From Micromonospora citrea (GTDB lineage: Bacteria > Actinomycetota > Actinomycetes > Mycobacteriales > Micromonosporaceae), in assembly GCF_900090315.1 (NCBI RefSeq), contig NZ_FMHZ01000002.1, positions 7,081,281-7,145,280 of the forward strand: a stretch of DNA of 64,000 nt, written 5' to 3'. Below, piece by piece: positions 25,587 to 35,011 of the stretch. The position numbers were made by a program, and so were the translations under genes. The notes below the pieces were generated by a model. The model ran no database searches. It saw nothing but the letters and a program-made list of their open reading frames with translations, and was not told the origin of the DNA. Position 1 is the stretch's first letter. The number at the start of each line of letters is the position of its first letter.

Positions 25587-26863
25587 CCCCGGCGGGGCGG
25601 CTGCGCCGCCGCGCCCTGCTGCGGGCCACCGCGGCGGCGGGTGCCACCGCCCTCGCCGGCTGTTCCCGGGCGGAGCCGTCGGTGCAGGTCGCGGTGGTCT
25701 GGAGCGGCAGCGAGCTGGCCCGGTTCCGCGAGGTGGTGGCCGGCTACGGCGCGGGCGTGCAGGTGATCAGCGCCGGCAACGACATCGACGCGTTCCTGCG
25801 CGCCCGCCAGCTCGCCGGCACCAGCCCCGACGTGGCGATCCTGCCCCGCTCGGGCCTGGTCGCGGAGTACGCCCGGCGCGGCTGGCTGCGGGAGCTCAGC
25901 CCGGCCGCCAGCTACGCCCTCCCGCCCGGCATGACCGACCTGCTCTCCGCCGACGGGCGGCGCTACGGCGTCTGGGTCAAGGCGGCGCACAAGTCGCTGT
26001 TCTGGTACTTCCCGTCGATGCTGCCCGAGCCGCCGCGCACCTGGGACCATCTGGTCGCGCTCACCCGCCGGCTGGGCGCGCGGGCCCGGTCCGGCGACGG
26101 GCCGGCGCCGTTGGCCGTGGGCGCCGCCGACGGCTGGGTGCTCACCGACTGGTTCGAGAACGTCCTCGCCGACGTGGCGCCGCCCGGCTTCTACGAGGCG
26201 TTGGCCCACGGCGAGGCCGACTGGCGGGCCGGCCCGGTGCGCGCCGCGCTGGACCGGCTCGCCGAGTTGTGGAGCGTCGACGGCGCGTTCCCCGGCGGCG
26301 GCCGGCGCGCCCTGCTCACCCAGTACGAGGAGTCGGTGATCCAACTGGTCCACCACCGGCGGGCCACGATGCTCTTCGAGGCCGACTTCGTCGACGACAT
26401 CGGCGGAATCTTCCGCCGGGGCCCCGAGCCGCCGGAGACGTTCCGGTTCCCGGGCGCGCGGGTGGCCGGCGGGCCGCTGATCGTCGGCGGCGACGCGGCC
26501 GTGGCGTTCGCCGGCTCGGGCCGGGGCCCGGAGCTGGTGCGTTGGCTCAGCGACGGGTCCGCGTTCGCGCCGTGGCTGCGCGCCGGCGGCTACCTCTCCC
26601 CCAACGTCTCCGTGCCGCTGGCCGACTACCGCGACCCGGTCCGCCGCCGCCTCGCCGCGGAGCTGCGCACGGCGCAGACGGTCCGCTTCGACCTGTCCGA
26701 CCGGCTGCCCGGGCCGTTCACCGGCTCCGACGGGGTGGGCATCTGGCGGATCATGCAGGACTTCTTCGCCGACGTCACCGACGGGGTCTCCGCCCGCGAG
26801 GCGGCCCGCCGGGCCATCGGTCAACTGGCCGCGGCGGCCCGCTCGGCGGGGGGCGGCCGGTGA
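25583..26863 (+). CDS. ABC transporter extracellular substrate-binding lipoprotein
   Basis: This 426-residue family 1-type solute-binding protein has an Arg-rich N-terminus (RLRRRALLRATAAAGATALAGC) combining a Tat-like RR pair with a lipobox LAGC, so the mature protein is anchored at the outer face of the membrane. Binding-protein landmarks include VAVVWSGSELARFREVVAGYG, DVAILPRSGLVAEYARRGWLREL and GVWVKAAHKSLFWYF, typical of oligosaccharide-binding proteins. The GTG overlaps the ATPase stop by 4 nt, and its stop overlaps the permease start by 4 nt. Substrate is probably a sugar or sugar derivative, but this is inferred from family only. Confidence 0.9.
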   Translation: MTPAGRLRRRALLRATAAAGATALAGCSRAEPSVQVAVVWSGSELARFREVVAGYGAGVQVISAGNDIDAFLRARQLAGTSPDVAILPRSGLVAEYARRGWLRELSPAASYALPPGMTDLLSADGRRYGVWVKAAHKSLFWYFPSMLPEPPRTWDHLVALTRRLGARARSGDGPAPLAVGAADGWVLTDWFENVLADVAPPGFYEALAHGEADWRAGPVRAALDRLAELWSVDGAFPGGGRRALLTQYEESVIQLVHHRRATMLFEADFVDDIGGIFRRGPEPPETFRFPGARVAGGPLIVGGDAAVAFAGSGRGPELVRWLSDGSAFAPWLRAGGYLSPNVSVPLADYRDPVRRRLAAELRTAQTVRFDLSDRLPGPFTGSDGVGIWRIMQDFFADVTDGVSAREAARRAIGQLAAAARSAGGGR

Positions 26864-28623
26864 GCCGGGTCCTGGGCGAGCTGGCGGTCCTCGACGACGT
26901 CGGGCCGCCCCGGCGCGGGCGGGCCTACCCGGCGGCGGGGGCCACCTCGGCGCTGCTGCTGCCCGCCCTGCTGCTGCTCGGTGGGCTGGTGGCGTGGCCG
27001 GTGCTGCGTACGCTGCACGCCAGCGTCACCACCGACGGCCGGTGGGTCGGCGCGGAGCACTACCGCACCGCGCTGGCCGCGCCCGGCACCGGCGCGGTGG
27101 TGGGGCGCACGCTGCTCTGGGCGCTGGTCGTGCCCGCCGTGGTGACCGTGCTGGGCTACCTGCTCGCCGCCGCGTCGCGCCGCTCCCAGGAGGGTGGGCT
27201 GGTCCGGCTGATCCTGGTGGTGCCGACGGCGTTGCCGCTGGTGGTCACCGGGGTCACCTTCCGGCTGATGTACGACCCGGACCCGGGGCGCGGGCTGGCC
27301 ACGCTGGTCGCCGCGAGGCTGACCGGGCGGTCGGCGGCGGACGCGCCGCACCTGCTCGGCCCCGGCCTGGTCACGGTGGCGCTGATGTCGGCGTTCGTGT
27401 GGGCGTGGGTCGGGCTGGCGGTGCTGGTGTTCCGGGCCGCCCTCGACGCCGTCCCGCCGAGTCTCGCCGACGCGGTACGCGCCTACGGCGGCAACCGCCG
27501 CGACGTGCTCTGGGACGCGCAGTGGCGGCCGCTGCTGCTGCGTACGGTCGCCGTGGTCTTCACCCTGGTAGCGCTCGGCACGGCCCGCACGTTCGACCTG
27601 ATCCTGGTGCTGGCGCCCGGCTCGGTACGCGACGAGGCGTCCGTGCTGGCGCTGCGGGTCTGGCAGACCTCGAACGGCGCCACCACCGGCGAGGGCGCCG
27701 CGCTCGGCGTGGTCTGGCTGGTGGCGGTCGCCGCCGGAATGCTGGTCGCGGCGCTGTTCGTGCGGCAGGCGTGGCCGCCGCCCCGGGACCCCGCGCCCGT
27801 CGGGCCCGACCCGGCGACGCCGGCGCCACGCCGGTCGACGCGGCTGCTGGCCGCAGGCGCGGCAGTCGCCTGGCTGGTGCCGCTGGGGGTGCTGCTCGCG
27901 ACGTCGCTGCACGGCAAGGTGGACGCGGCGGCCCGGGGCTGGTGGGCGAGTCCACCGAGCCTCGCTTCCTACCAGAAGCTGGTCACCGGCGTCGAGCTGT
28001 GGCGCACGTTGGGCTTCACGCTGGTGCTGGCGGCGGTGGTGACGGCGGCGGTGCTGGCCGTCGCGCTGCTGGCCGCGTATCCCCTCGCCTGGTTGACCGG
28101 GCCGGCGGCCCAGGGCACCGGCCTGCTGCTGATGGCCGCCAGCATCGTGCCCGTGCAGGTCATCGCGGGGCCGGTCAACGAGGTGCTCGGGGTGGTGCTC
28201 TCCTCGGGCACGGCGCGCGGCCTGGCGCTGGTGCACGTCGCGCTGGGGGTGCCGTTCGCCGTGCTGGTGCTGCGCAACGCCTTCGCCGACCTGCCCGGCG
28301 AGCAGGTGCGGGCGGCCCGGGTGGGCGGCCGGCACTGGTGGGGCACGCTGCGGCTGCTCGCCCGGCACAACCGCCCCGCCGTGGTCGCCGTCGCGGTGCT
28401 GGAGTTCGTGCAGGTGTGGAACGATCTGGTGGTGGGCCTGCTGTTCAGCGGGCCGGGGGCGGTGCCGCTGGGGCTGTTCCTCGCCGGCCAGACCCGGGGG
28501 TTCGTGGCCAACAGCGGCGAGCTCGCCGCCGGTTCGGTGATCGCCTCGGTCCTGCCGGTGCTGCTGGTGGTGCTGGCCCGCCGTCAGCTCGTCGCCGGCC
28601 TGGTCGCCGGGGGCGTCCGGTGA
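26860..28623 (+). CDS. Fused MalF-MalG type ABC permease
   Basis: One 587-residue chain carries two permease halves that are normally separate proteins. The first half (about residues 25-305) has six hydrophobic segments and an EAA-type loop ADAVRAYGGNRRDVLWDAQW. A Pro-rich linker follows (PPPRDPAPVGPDPATPAPRRSTR). The second half (about 330-587) has its own EAA loop EQVRAARVGGRHWWGTLRLL. It is fully open with no stop between the halves. GTG-type coupling on both sides places it in the operon with the binding protein and the degenerate ATPase. Fused carbohydrate permeases are uncommon. Confidence 0.9.
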   Translation: MSRVLGELAVLDDVGPPRRGRAYPAAGATSALLLPALLLLGGLVAWPVLRTLHASVTTDGRWVGAEHYRTALAAPGTGAVVGRTLLWALVVPAVVTVLGYLLAAASRRSQEGGLVRLILVVPTALPLVVTGVTFRLMYDPDPGRGLATLVAARLTGRSAADAPHLLGPGLVTVALMSAFVWAWVGLAVLVFRAALDAVPPSLADAVRAYGGNRRDVLWDAQWRPLLLRTVAVVFTLVALGTARTFDLILVLAPGSVRDEASVLALRVWQTSNGATTGEGAALGVVWLVAVAAGMLVAALFVRQAWPPPRDPAPVGPDPATPAPRRSTRLLAAGAAVAWLVPLGVLLATSLHGKVDAAARGWWASPPSLASYQKLVTGVELWRTLGFTLVLAAVVTAAVLAVALLAAYPLAWLTGPAAQGTGLLLMAASIVPVQVIAGPVNEVLGVVLSSGTARGLALVHVALGVPFAVLVLRNAFADLPGEQVRAARVGGRHWWGTLRLLARHNRPAVVAVAVLEFVQVWNDLVVGLLFSGPGAVPLGLFLAGQTRGFVANSGELAAGSVIASVLPVLLVVLARRQLVAGLVAGGVR

Positions 28624-30988
28624 GCGGGCCGACCGGCCGCTCCCGCCGGCCGCGGCGGCTGAGCCTGCTGCTGGCCATCGGCGGCGTGGTGGGCGGGACG
28701 GTCAGCGCGGTGCTCGGCAACGTCACCGGCAACCTGCTCTCCGAGCTGTCCGTGGCCCAGCTCGGCTCGGCGAGCGCCGGGGTGATCGTGCTCGGCCTCG
28801 CCGCCGCGACGGTCGTGGAGTGGCGCCGCCAGCGGCAGCAGGCCGCGACGACGGACGACGTCGAGGCCGCGCCCGCCGCCGGCGCGCCCACCCTGCCCTG
28901 GCCGGCCGGGTTCACCGGGCGGGCCGGGCACGTCGAGGCGATCATCGACCTGCTCAAGAAGGAACACGCGGTCGCGGTGGTCGGCCGGCGGGCCGTCGGC
29001 ACCTCCGCCTGCGCCGTCCAGGCCGCCAACCTCTGCCGGGAGGACTTCCCCGACGGTCAGTATTACCTCGACCTGCGCCGGGGCGGCCGGCCGCACTCCG
29101 CGAGGCAGGTGCTCACCGCGCTGGCCCGGATCCTCGGCACCCGGCCGCCGGTGTCGGGCCGCGCCGACGACCTCGCCGACGCCGCCGACGAGCTGAGGGG
29201 GCAGCTCGACGGCCGGGAGATCCTGGTCGTGCTGGACAACGTGGACGATCCCGCCCAGGTCCGGCCGCTGCTGCCGCCGACCGCGCGGGCCTGCCGGTTG
29301 CTGCTGGTGGGCACGCCCGCGCTGGACGCCCTGGAGGGGTGGCGGCCCACGGCCTCGCCGAGCCGGACGCCGACGACGCGGTCGAGCTGTTCGCCGCCGC
29401 GGGCGCCGCCGCCCCCGTCGCCCGGCCGCACCGTCCTGATCCCCGCACCGACCCGGCCGTACGCGCGGTCGTCGAGCTGTGCGGCCGGCAGCCCCGCACG
29501 GTGGCGGAGCTGGGTCGGCGTACGGCGCAGCACGGCTGGCGGCACGCCGACGTGCTCGACGCGCTGCGCCGCGCCGTCGACACGCCCCCGCACCAGCACG
29601 TCGCCGCCTCCCCGGCGACCCAGTTGGTGACGGGGCGGGACACCGCCTACCACGCGCTGGGCGGCGAGGCGCGGCGGCTGTGGCGGTTGATGTCGCTCAG
29701 CCCGGTGCCGCTGGACCGGCCGACGATCGGGGCGCTGGCCGGCCGCCGCCCGGAGCGGGTGGCCGCGCTGCTGCACGAGCTGGCGGCCGGCGGGTTCGTG
29801 GCCGGTGCGCCCGGCGACCGTTACGAGGTGCGTCCGCTGCTGGCCCCGTACGCCCGGATGCACCTGCGCGACGCGGAGCCGGCGCGGCGGCGGGTGGCGG
29901 CGCAGGCGCGGCTCACCCGGCACCTGGCCCGCCGGGCCGAGCGGCACGCCGCGAGCCTGGCGGTGGCCGCCTCGCCGCCGGACCGGGAGCCCACCCTGGC
30001 CCTGGACGACGATCCGTACGGCTGGTTCGACCTGCACCAGGAGCTGCTGCTGGCGGTGGTGCGGGTGCCCGCGGGCGCCGCCGAAACCCTGCCGCGACGG
30101 GTGCGTCGCTGGTGGTTCCGGCTGGCGGTGGCGCTGTGCGGCTGGCTGGCGCACGCGGAGCGGCTCGGCGAGTGGGAGGAGGTGTGCCGCACGGTGCTCG
30201 CCACCCCCACGGCCGACGACCGGCCGGAGATCGCCGGCTGGGCGCACAACGAGTTGGGCGTGCTGCGCCGCCGCCGGGGCGACCCGCAGGGCGCGGCGAC
30301 GGCGCTCAGCCTCGCGGTGGCGGAGCGGGGCCGGCGCGGCACCGCGCAGGCGCGGATGAACCTCGGCCTGGTGCTGCTGGATCTCGGTCAGCTCGACGAC
30401 GCCGTGGAGCACCTGGAGCTGTCGCGGCGGCACCGCTCCGGCGCGGACCGGGCCGGGCACGCGTTGACCGACCTCGGGCTGGGCGCCGCCCGGCTGGCGC
30501 GGGGCGAGCTGGACTCCGCGCACCACCACCTGGTGCGGGCGGCGAACGCCTTCCGCGCGCTCGGCGACGCCCGCGGCTACGCGGCGGCCCTGACGAACCT
30601 GGTGCTGGTGCACGCCGGGCAGGGCGAGCACCTCGACGCGGCACAGTCGTGGCGGGCGGCGCTGCGCGAGTACGAGTCCGTGACCGACCCGTCGAACCGG
30701 CCGGCCGCGCTGCTCAACGCCGGGGCGGTGCTGCTGGCCTCCGCGCCGGGTCAGGCGCGGCAGGCGTACGAGCTGCTCGCGGAGAGCCGGCGGCTGCGCG
30801 ACGACCGGCCGACGGCGGGGCTGGGCCGCACCCTGCTCTACCTCGGCGACGCGGCGGCTGCCCTGGGTGACGCCGCCGAGGCGCGACGGCACTGGGTGGA
30901 CGCGGCCACCGTGTGCGAGGAGGCGCGCGACGCCGACGGTCAGGCCGCGGCGGACGCCCGCCTCGTCGGCGCCGACGCGCCCGCCTGA
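28620..30988 (+). pseudogene. Membrane-anchored STAND (NB-ARC-like) TPR protein, one frameshift
   Basis: Starting at the GTG overlapping the permease stop by 4 nt, the protein has one or two N-terminal membrane helices (LLLAIGGVVGGTVSAVLG, AGVIVLGLAAATVVEW). An NB-ARC-like domain follows (VAVVGRRAVGTSACAVQ in place of the P-loop, ILVVLDNVDD as Walker B), then a winged-helix region (RRLWRLMSLSPVPLDRPTIG) and C-terminal TPR repeats (NELGVLRRRRGDPQGAATALS, ARMNLGLVLLDLGQLDDAVEHLELSRR). The P-loop Lys is Thr. Frames change at 29336-29339, where a run of four G would be five; restoring it gives LEGVAAHGLAEPD and a full 790-residue protein. Single loss in a G-run suggests sequencing error. Probable signalling or regulatory partner of the transporter. 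Confidence 0.8.
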
Positions 30989-31005
30989 GCGGGGGCGCTC
31001 AGGGC

Positions 31006-31050
31006 TTGACCTGACCCGTCCGGGCGAGAATACTTAGGTTCATGCCTAAG
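31006..31050 (+). promoter_or_regulatory. Promoter and overlapping palindromic operator of the ArsR gene
   Basis: TTGACC at 31006-31011 and AATACT at 31029-31034 are spaced by exactly 17 nt, giving a near-consensus sigma-70-type promoter. The predicted start of transcription falls around 31041, at or next to the ATG at 31042, so the mRNA would be leaderless. CTTAGG (31033-31038) and CCTAAG (31045-31050) form a perfect dyad covering the transcription start and start codon, a natural ArsR operator. Confidence 0.82.
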
Positions 31051-31404
31051 CGATCTGGCGACGAGGGCGGGGAGGCCGGCGCGCGGCTCGACGACGTGTT
31101 CCACGCGCTGTCGGATCCCACCCGTCGCCAGGTCGTCGAGCGCCTCAGCCGGGGCCCGGCGACGACCAGCGAGCTGGCCCGCCCGTTCGACATGGCGCTG
31201 CCGTCGTTCACCCAGCACCTGCGCGTCCTCGAGCACGCCGGTCTGGTGACGTCGGAGAAGGCGGGGCGGGTGCGCACCTACCGGCTCGCACCCGGACCGC
31301 TCGACCGGGTCGACGCCTGGCTCGCCGAGCGGCGCGCGCTCTGGACCCGGCGCCTCGACCAACTCGACGCACTTCTCCACGACCTGAAGGAGCAGCAGGA
31401 ATGA
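31042..31404 (+). CDS. ArsR family winged-helix repressor
   Basis: This 120-residue ArsR/SmtB-type repressor has the core helix-turn-helix VFHALSDPTRRQVVERLSRGPATTSELARPFDMALPSFTQHLRVLEHAGLVTSEKAGRVRTYRLAPG. It lacks the Cys-rich metal site of the true arsenical sensors. It belongs to the subclass that pairs with an SRPBCC (AHSA1) gene, here overlapping by 4 nt (ATGA). The start codon lies inside the palindrome CTTAGG-N6-CCTAAG, so the protein probably represses its own leaderless transcript. The family assignment is secure. The ligand is unknown. Confidence 0.93.
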   Translation: MPKRSGDEGGEAGARLDDVFHALSDPTRRQVVERLSRGPATTSELARPFDMALPSFTQHLRVLEHAGLVTSEKAGRVRTYRLAPGPLDRVDAWLAERRALWTRRLDQLDALLHDLKEQQE

Positions 31405-31883
31405 TCGCGTACGACATGGATCCGAAGCTCGACCTCGTCCTGGAGCGCACGGTCGACGTCGCGCCCGAGCTCGTCTGGAAGGCCTGGACCACGCCCGAGT
31501 TGATCGTGCGATGGTTCGCCCCGAAGCCCTGGTCGACCTCGTCCTGCGAGATCGACCTGCGACCGGGCGGCAGGTTCGACACGGTGATGCGCTCGCCGGA
31601 GGGCGAGGAGTACCCGAGCAGCGGCTGCATCCTGGTGGTCGAGGAGAACCGGACGCTGGTCTTCACCTCCGCGCTGGCGTCGGGCTTCCGCCCGCAGAAC
31701 ACCGGGGACGGCTTCCCGTTCACCGCGGTCGTCAGCCTCGAACCTGCCGGCGCCGGCACGAGATACACCGCCACGGCGATCCACGCCGACGCCGCGGCCA
31801 GGAAGTCGCACGAGGAGATGGGCTTCGTCGAGGGCTGGGGCGCGGCGCTCGACCAACTGGTCGAGGTCGCCAGGTCCCTCTGA
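31401..31883 (+). CDS. SRPBCC (AHSA1-like) domain protein
   Basis: This 160-residue START-like helix-grip protein has the opening DLVLERTVDVAPELVWKAWTTPELIVRWFAP, a central CEIDLRPGGRF and a long C-terminal helix EEMGFVEGWGAALDQLVEVA. Such proteins bind hydrophobic ligands in a deep cavity. The ATG overlaps the stop of the ArsR gene by 4 nt, the standard ArsR-SRPBCC pair in which expression of the small binding protein is controlled by the repressor. It is terminated by the strong hairpin at 31899-31930. Confidence 0.92.
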   Translation: MIAYDMDPKLDLVLERTVDVAPELVWKAWTTPELIVRWFAPKPWSTSSCEIDLRPGGRFDTVMRSPEGEEYPSSGCILVVEENRTLVFTSALASGFRPQNTGDGFPFTAVVSLEPAGAGTRYTATAIHADAAARKSHEEMGFVEGWGAALDQLVEVARSL

Positions 31884-31898
31884 CCCGGCGCGCCACCG

Positions 31899-31930
31899 CC
31901 GCCCCGGCCACCGCCCGGTGGCCGGGGCGG
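31899..31930. terminator. Perfect 14-bp hairpin terminator
   Basis: A 14-bp perfect stem with a 4-nt loop (inner arms GCCCCGGCCACC and GGTGGCCGGGGC) follows the SRPBCC stop by 15 nt. There is no T-run, as is usual for actinobacteria. It lies in the convergent gap before the MocR stop at 32060, so it may act in both directions. Confidence 0.8.
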
Positions 31931-32059
31931 GGTGGGGCCGCCGACGCCGGACGCGATCTCGACCCGACGTCGGCTCGCCGTCCGCGCCGGCCTCGCCGCG
32001 TGCGGGCCGGAGCACCGAGACCGCCGGCCGGCCCGCCCTCATCGAGGCGGCGGGGGCGG

Positions 32060-33535
32060 TCACCCGGCCAGCGCGGCGGCGATCGCCTCGACGCCCTCCT
32101 CGATGTCGGAGACCGTGTTGGCCGCGTAGCCGAGGACCAGCCCCGGCGGGTGGGGGCGCTGGCAGTGCCAGGACAGCGGCTGCGCCTTCACCCCGCGCTC
32201 CAGGGCCCGCGCCGCCACCTCCGTGTCCGTGACCGCGCCGTCGAACGTGACCGTCAGGTGCAGCCCGGCCGCCGCCCCGTGCACCGTCGCCCCCGGCACG
32301 TGCCGGGCGATCGCGGCGACCATCGCGTCGCGCCGCCGGACGTGGCGTCGGCGCAGCAGCCGCAGCTGCCGCTCCAGCGCGCCCGAGGTCATCAGCTCGG
32401 CCAGCACCAGCTGCGGCAGCACCGCGTTGCCCAGGTCGGCGTTGCGCCTGGCCTCGACCACCGCGTCCCGGTGCCGCGCCGGGACCAGCAGCCAGCCGAT
32501 CCGCAGGGCGGGCGCGAGCAGCTTCGACACGCTGCCGGCGTAGCAGACGTGGTCGGGCAGCATGGCCCGCAGGGCGGGCACGGGCGGCCGGTCGTAGCGG
32601 TGCTCGGCGTCGTAGTCGTCCTCGATGACCAGCCCGCCGGCCCGGGCCCACGCGGCGACGCGGCGGCGTCGTTCGCCGTCGAGCACCACGCCGGTCGGGA
32701 ACTGGTGGGCCGGGGTGAGCAGCACCGCCGGCACGCCGCTGGCCGCCAGCTCGTCGACCCGCAGCCCGGCGTCGTCGACCGCGATCGGCGGGGTGGCGAC
32801 CCGCCAGTTGTTCAGCTGTTGCCGCACGCCGAGCGAGCCCGGGTCCTCCACGGCGACGGTGTCGACGCCGGCCGGGCGCAGCGCCTGCGCGAGCAGCCCC
32901 AGCGCCTGGGAGACGCCCGTCGTGACGATCACCTCGGCGGGGTCGACGGCGATGCCCCGGCTGCGGGCGAGCCAGGCCGCGACGGCCCGCCGCAGCGCGG
33001 GCGCGCCGCGCGGGTCGCCGTAGCCGAAGTCCGACGCGGCCAGGCGCCGCAGCACGGCCCGCTCGGCGCGCAGCCAGTCCCCCCGGGGGAAGGCCGCCAG
33101 ATCGGGTACGCCGGGCGTCAGGTCGATTCGCGCGGGCGCCGTGCGTACGGCGTCGAAGATCCCGGAGCCCGGGGCGCGCGGGAAGAGCGCGGCCGGTGGG
33201 GGCGCGGCGGTCGGGCCCGACCGTACGGGCGTCGCGGCCGGCGCGGCCACGACCACGGTGCCGGCGCGCCCCCGGCCGGCGACGTGGCCCTCCTCCACCA
33301 TCCGTTGGTACGCCTCGACGACGACGCCCCGGGAGACGCCGAGGTCGGCGGCGAGCACCCGGGTGGCGGGCAGTCGGCCGCCGACGGGGAGCCGACCGTC
33401 GGCGATGGCCCGGCGGAGCTGGTCGGCGAGCCAGTCGGCGCGGCGGCCGGGCGGCGCGGTGGCGATGTCGAGGTGCAGGAAATCCGACCCGGCAGTTATG
33501 GACCCCTCGGCATCGCCTGGTTTGGCACTACGCAT
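32060..33535 (-). CDS. MocR/PdxR-type GntR-aminotransferase regulator
   Basis: This 491-residue PLP-dependent transcription factor has an N-terminal GntR helix-turn-helix (LPATRVLAADLGVSRGVVVEAYQRMVEEG) and a linker. The aminotransferase fold follows with VTTGVSQALGLL, the aspartate block VIEDDYDAEHRYD and the PLP-lysine strand YAGSVSKLLAPALRIGW. The ATG at 33535 is chosen because a longer version adds only a non-conserved MWRRLLLCC-like leader. It is divergent from an exporter of the LysE family, the usual target of MocR proteins. Confidence 0.92.
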   Translation of the reverse strand: MRSAKPGDAEGSITAGSDFLHLDIATAPPGRRADWLADQLRRAIADGRLPVGGRLPATRVLAADLGVSRGVVVEAYQRMVEEGHVAGRGRAGTVVVAAPAATPVRSGPTAAPPPAALFPRAPGSGIFDAVRTAPARIDLTPGVPDLAAFPRGDWLRAERAVLRRLAASDFGYGDPRGAPALRRAVAAWLARSRGIAVDPAEVIVTTGVSQALGLLAQALRPAGVDTVAVEDPGSLGVRQQLNNWRVATPPIAVDDAGLRVDELAASGVPAVLLTPAHQFPTGVVLDGERRRRVAAWARAGGLVIEDDYDAEHRYDRPPVPALRAMLPDHVCYAGSVSKLLAPALRIGWLLVPARHRDAVVEARRNADLGNAVLPQLVLAELMTSGALERQLRLLRRRHVRRRDAMVAAIARHVPGATVHGAAAGLHLTVTFDGAVTDTEVAARALERGVKAQPLSWHCQRPHPPGLVLGYAANTVSDIEEGVEAIAAALAG

Positions 33536-33600
33536 CGGACCATGCTGGCAGCAGAGTAGGAGACGTCGCCACACCCGCCCACCATCCGGAAAGGACGACG

Positions 33601-34212
33601 ATGACCGTCGCGTTCCTGCTCACCTCCCTCCTCGTGGTCGCCACCCCCGGCACCGGCACGATCTACACACTCGCCGCCGGCCTGGGCCGGGGTCCCCGGG
33701 CGGGCCTGCTCGCCGCCGTCGGCTGCACCCTGGGCGTCGTCCCGCACCTGGCGGCGGCGGTCACCGGCCTGGCCGCGCTGCTGCACTCCAGCGCGATGGC
33801 GTTCCAGGTGCTCAAGTACGGCGGGGTGGCCTACCTGCTCTACCTCGCCTGGATGACGCTGCGGGACCGCGACGGGTTCACGATCGACACGGCCGCACCC
33901 GCGCCCTCGCCCGCCCGGGTGATCGCGGTCGCGGTCCTGTCGAACCTGCTCAACCCGAAGCTGACCATGTTCTTCCTCGCCTTCCTGCCGCAGTTCGTGC
34001 GACCGGGCGCACCCGACCAGCTCACCCGGATGCTGTTCCTCGGCGCGGTGTTCATGCTGCTCACCCTCGTGGTGCTCGCCGCCTACGGGATGCTCGCCGG
34101 CGCCGTGCGCGACCGGGTGCTGGCCCGGCCGGCCGTGACCCGCTGGCTGCGCCGGGGCTTCGCCGGTTCGTTCGTCGGGCTCGGGCTGCTGCTGGCCCGC
34201 GCCGAGGCCTGA
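33601..34212 (+). CDS. LysE family translocator
   Basis: This 203-residue exporter has about six membrane segments and the family opening FLLTSLLVVATPGTGTIYTLAAGLG with the ATPGP-like motif. It has VLKYGGVAYLLYLAWMTLRD in the middle and SNLLNPKLTMFFLAFLPQFV, the NPK block, after the halfway point. It exports amino acids or related compounds. AAAGGACGACG precedes the ATG. The divergent MocR gene would regulate it, and the following B3/B4 gene begins only 2 nt after its stop. Confidence 0.93.
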   Translation: MTVAFLLTSLLVVATPGTGTIYTLAAGLGRGPRAGLLAAVGCTLGVVPHLAAAVTGLAALLHSSAMAFQVLKYGGVAYLLYLAWMTLRDRDGFTIDTAAPAPSPARVIAVAVLSNLLNPKLTMFFLAFLPQFVRPGAPDQLTRMLFLGAVFMLLTLVVLAAYGMLAGAVRDRVLARPAVTRWLRRGFAGSFVGLGLLLARAEA

Positions 34213-34213
34213 G

Positions 34214-35011
34214 ATGAGGGACACCACCGTGCACTTCCGACACTCCCCCGAGATCTGGACCGCGCACCCCGGGCTCGTCGCCGGCGTCCTGTACGCCGAG
34301 GGCGTCGGCGGCGCGCCCCGCGCCGCGCTGCCCCTCGACGAGCTGCACGCGGTGGCGCGGGAGCGGCTCGCCGGAGGCACCGAGGCGGGCTTCCCGGAGA
34401 TCCAGGCGTGGCGACGGACGTTCGCCCGGACGGGGCTGGCCCCGACGAGATACCGCTGCGCGGCGGAGTCGCTGCTGCGGCGGCTGCGCACCGAGGGCCG
34501 ACTGCCCGAGGTGCACCCGCTGGTCAACCTGGGCAACGCCGTCTCGGCCGCGTACGCCATCCCGGTCGGGATCTTCGACGCGACGCGGATCGGCGGCGGG
34601 CTCGAGGTACGGCCGGCGCGGGGCGACGAGCGCTACCTGACGTTCGGCGGTGCCGAGGAGCGCCCCGACCCGGGCGAGGTGATCTTCGCGGATCCGCGGG
34701 GGCGGGCGCACGCCCGGCGCTGGACCAACCGGCAGAGCGGCTGGTCGGCCGTGCGCGAGGACACCGAGACCGTCCTGGTGGTGGTCGAGGCGATGCACGA
34801 CTCGGCCGACCGGGACGTGCCGCGCCTGCTGGCCACCCTCGCCGACGCCCTGGCCACCGGCTGGTCGGCGACGTGCCGCACCAGGCTGCTGACCGCGACG
34901 TCGCCCGGCTTCGACCCTCAGATGCCGGACGAGTCGGTCGGCACGCCCGCCGGCAGGGTGGGCGCCCCGGCCAGCGGGGTGTCGGTGCGGCAGGACAGCC
35001 CCACCGTGTAG
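34214..35011 (+). CDS. B3/B4 domain protein (PheT-like)
   Basis: This 265-residue protein carries the B3/B4 domain shared with the beta subunit of phenylalanyl-tRNA synthetase. Landmarks are the [25 protein letters not shown] core and [26 protein letters not shown]. Stand-alone B3/B4 proteins are unassigned but occur beside MocR-LysE units, as here, so a role in amino acid or amine metabolism is likely. The last 25 residues (from [10 protein letters not shown]) extend past the typical end. They lie antisense to the dioxygenase remnant, so the native stop may have been lost. Confidence 0.85.
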   Translation: MRDTTVHFRHSPEIWTAHPGLVAGVLYAEGVGGAPRAALPLDELHAVARERLAGGTEAGFPEIQAWRRTFARTGLAPTRYRCAAESLLRRLRTEGRLPEVHPLVNLGNAVSAAYAIPVGIFDATRIGGGLEVRPARGDERYLTFGGAEERPDPGEVIFADPRGRAHARRWTNRQSGWSAVREDTETVLVVVEAMHDSADRDVPRLLATLADALATGWSATCRTRLLTATSPGFDPQMPDESVGTPAGRVGAPASGVSVRQDSPTV

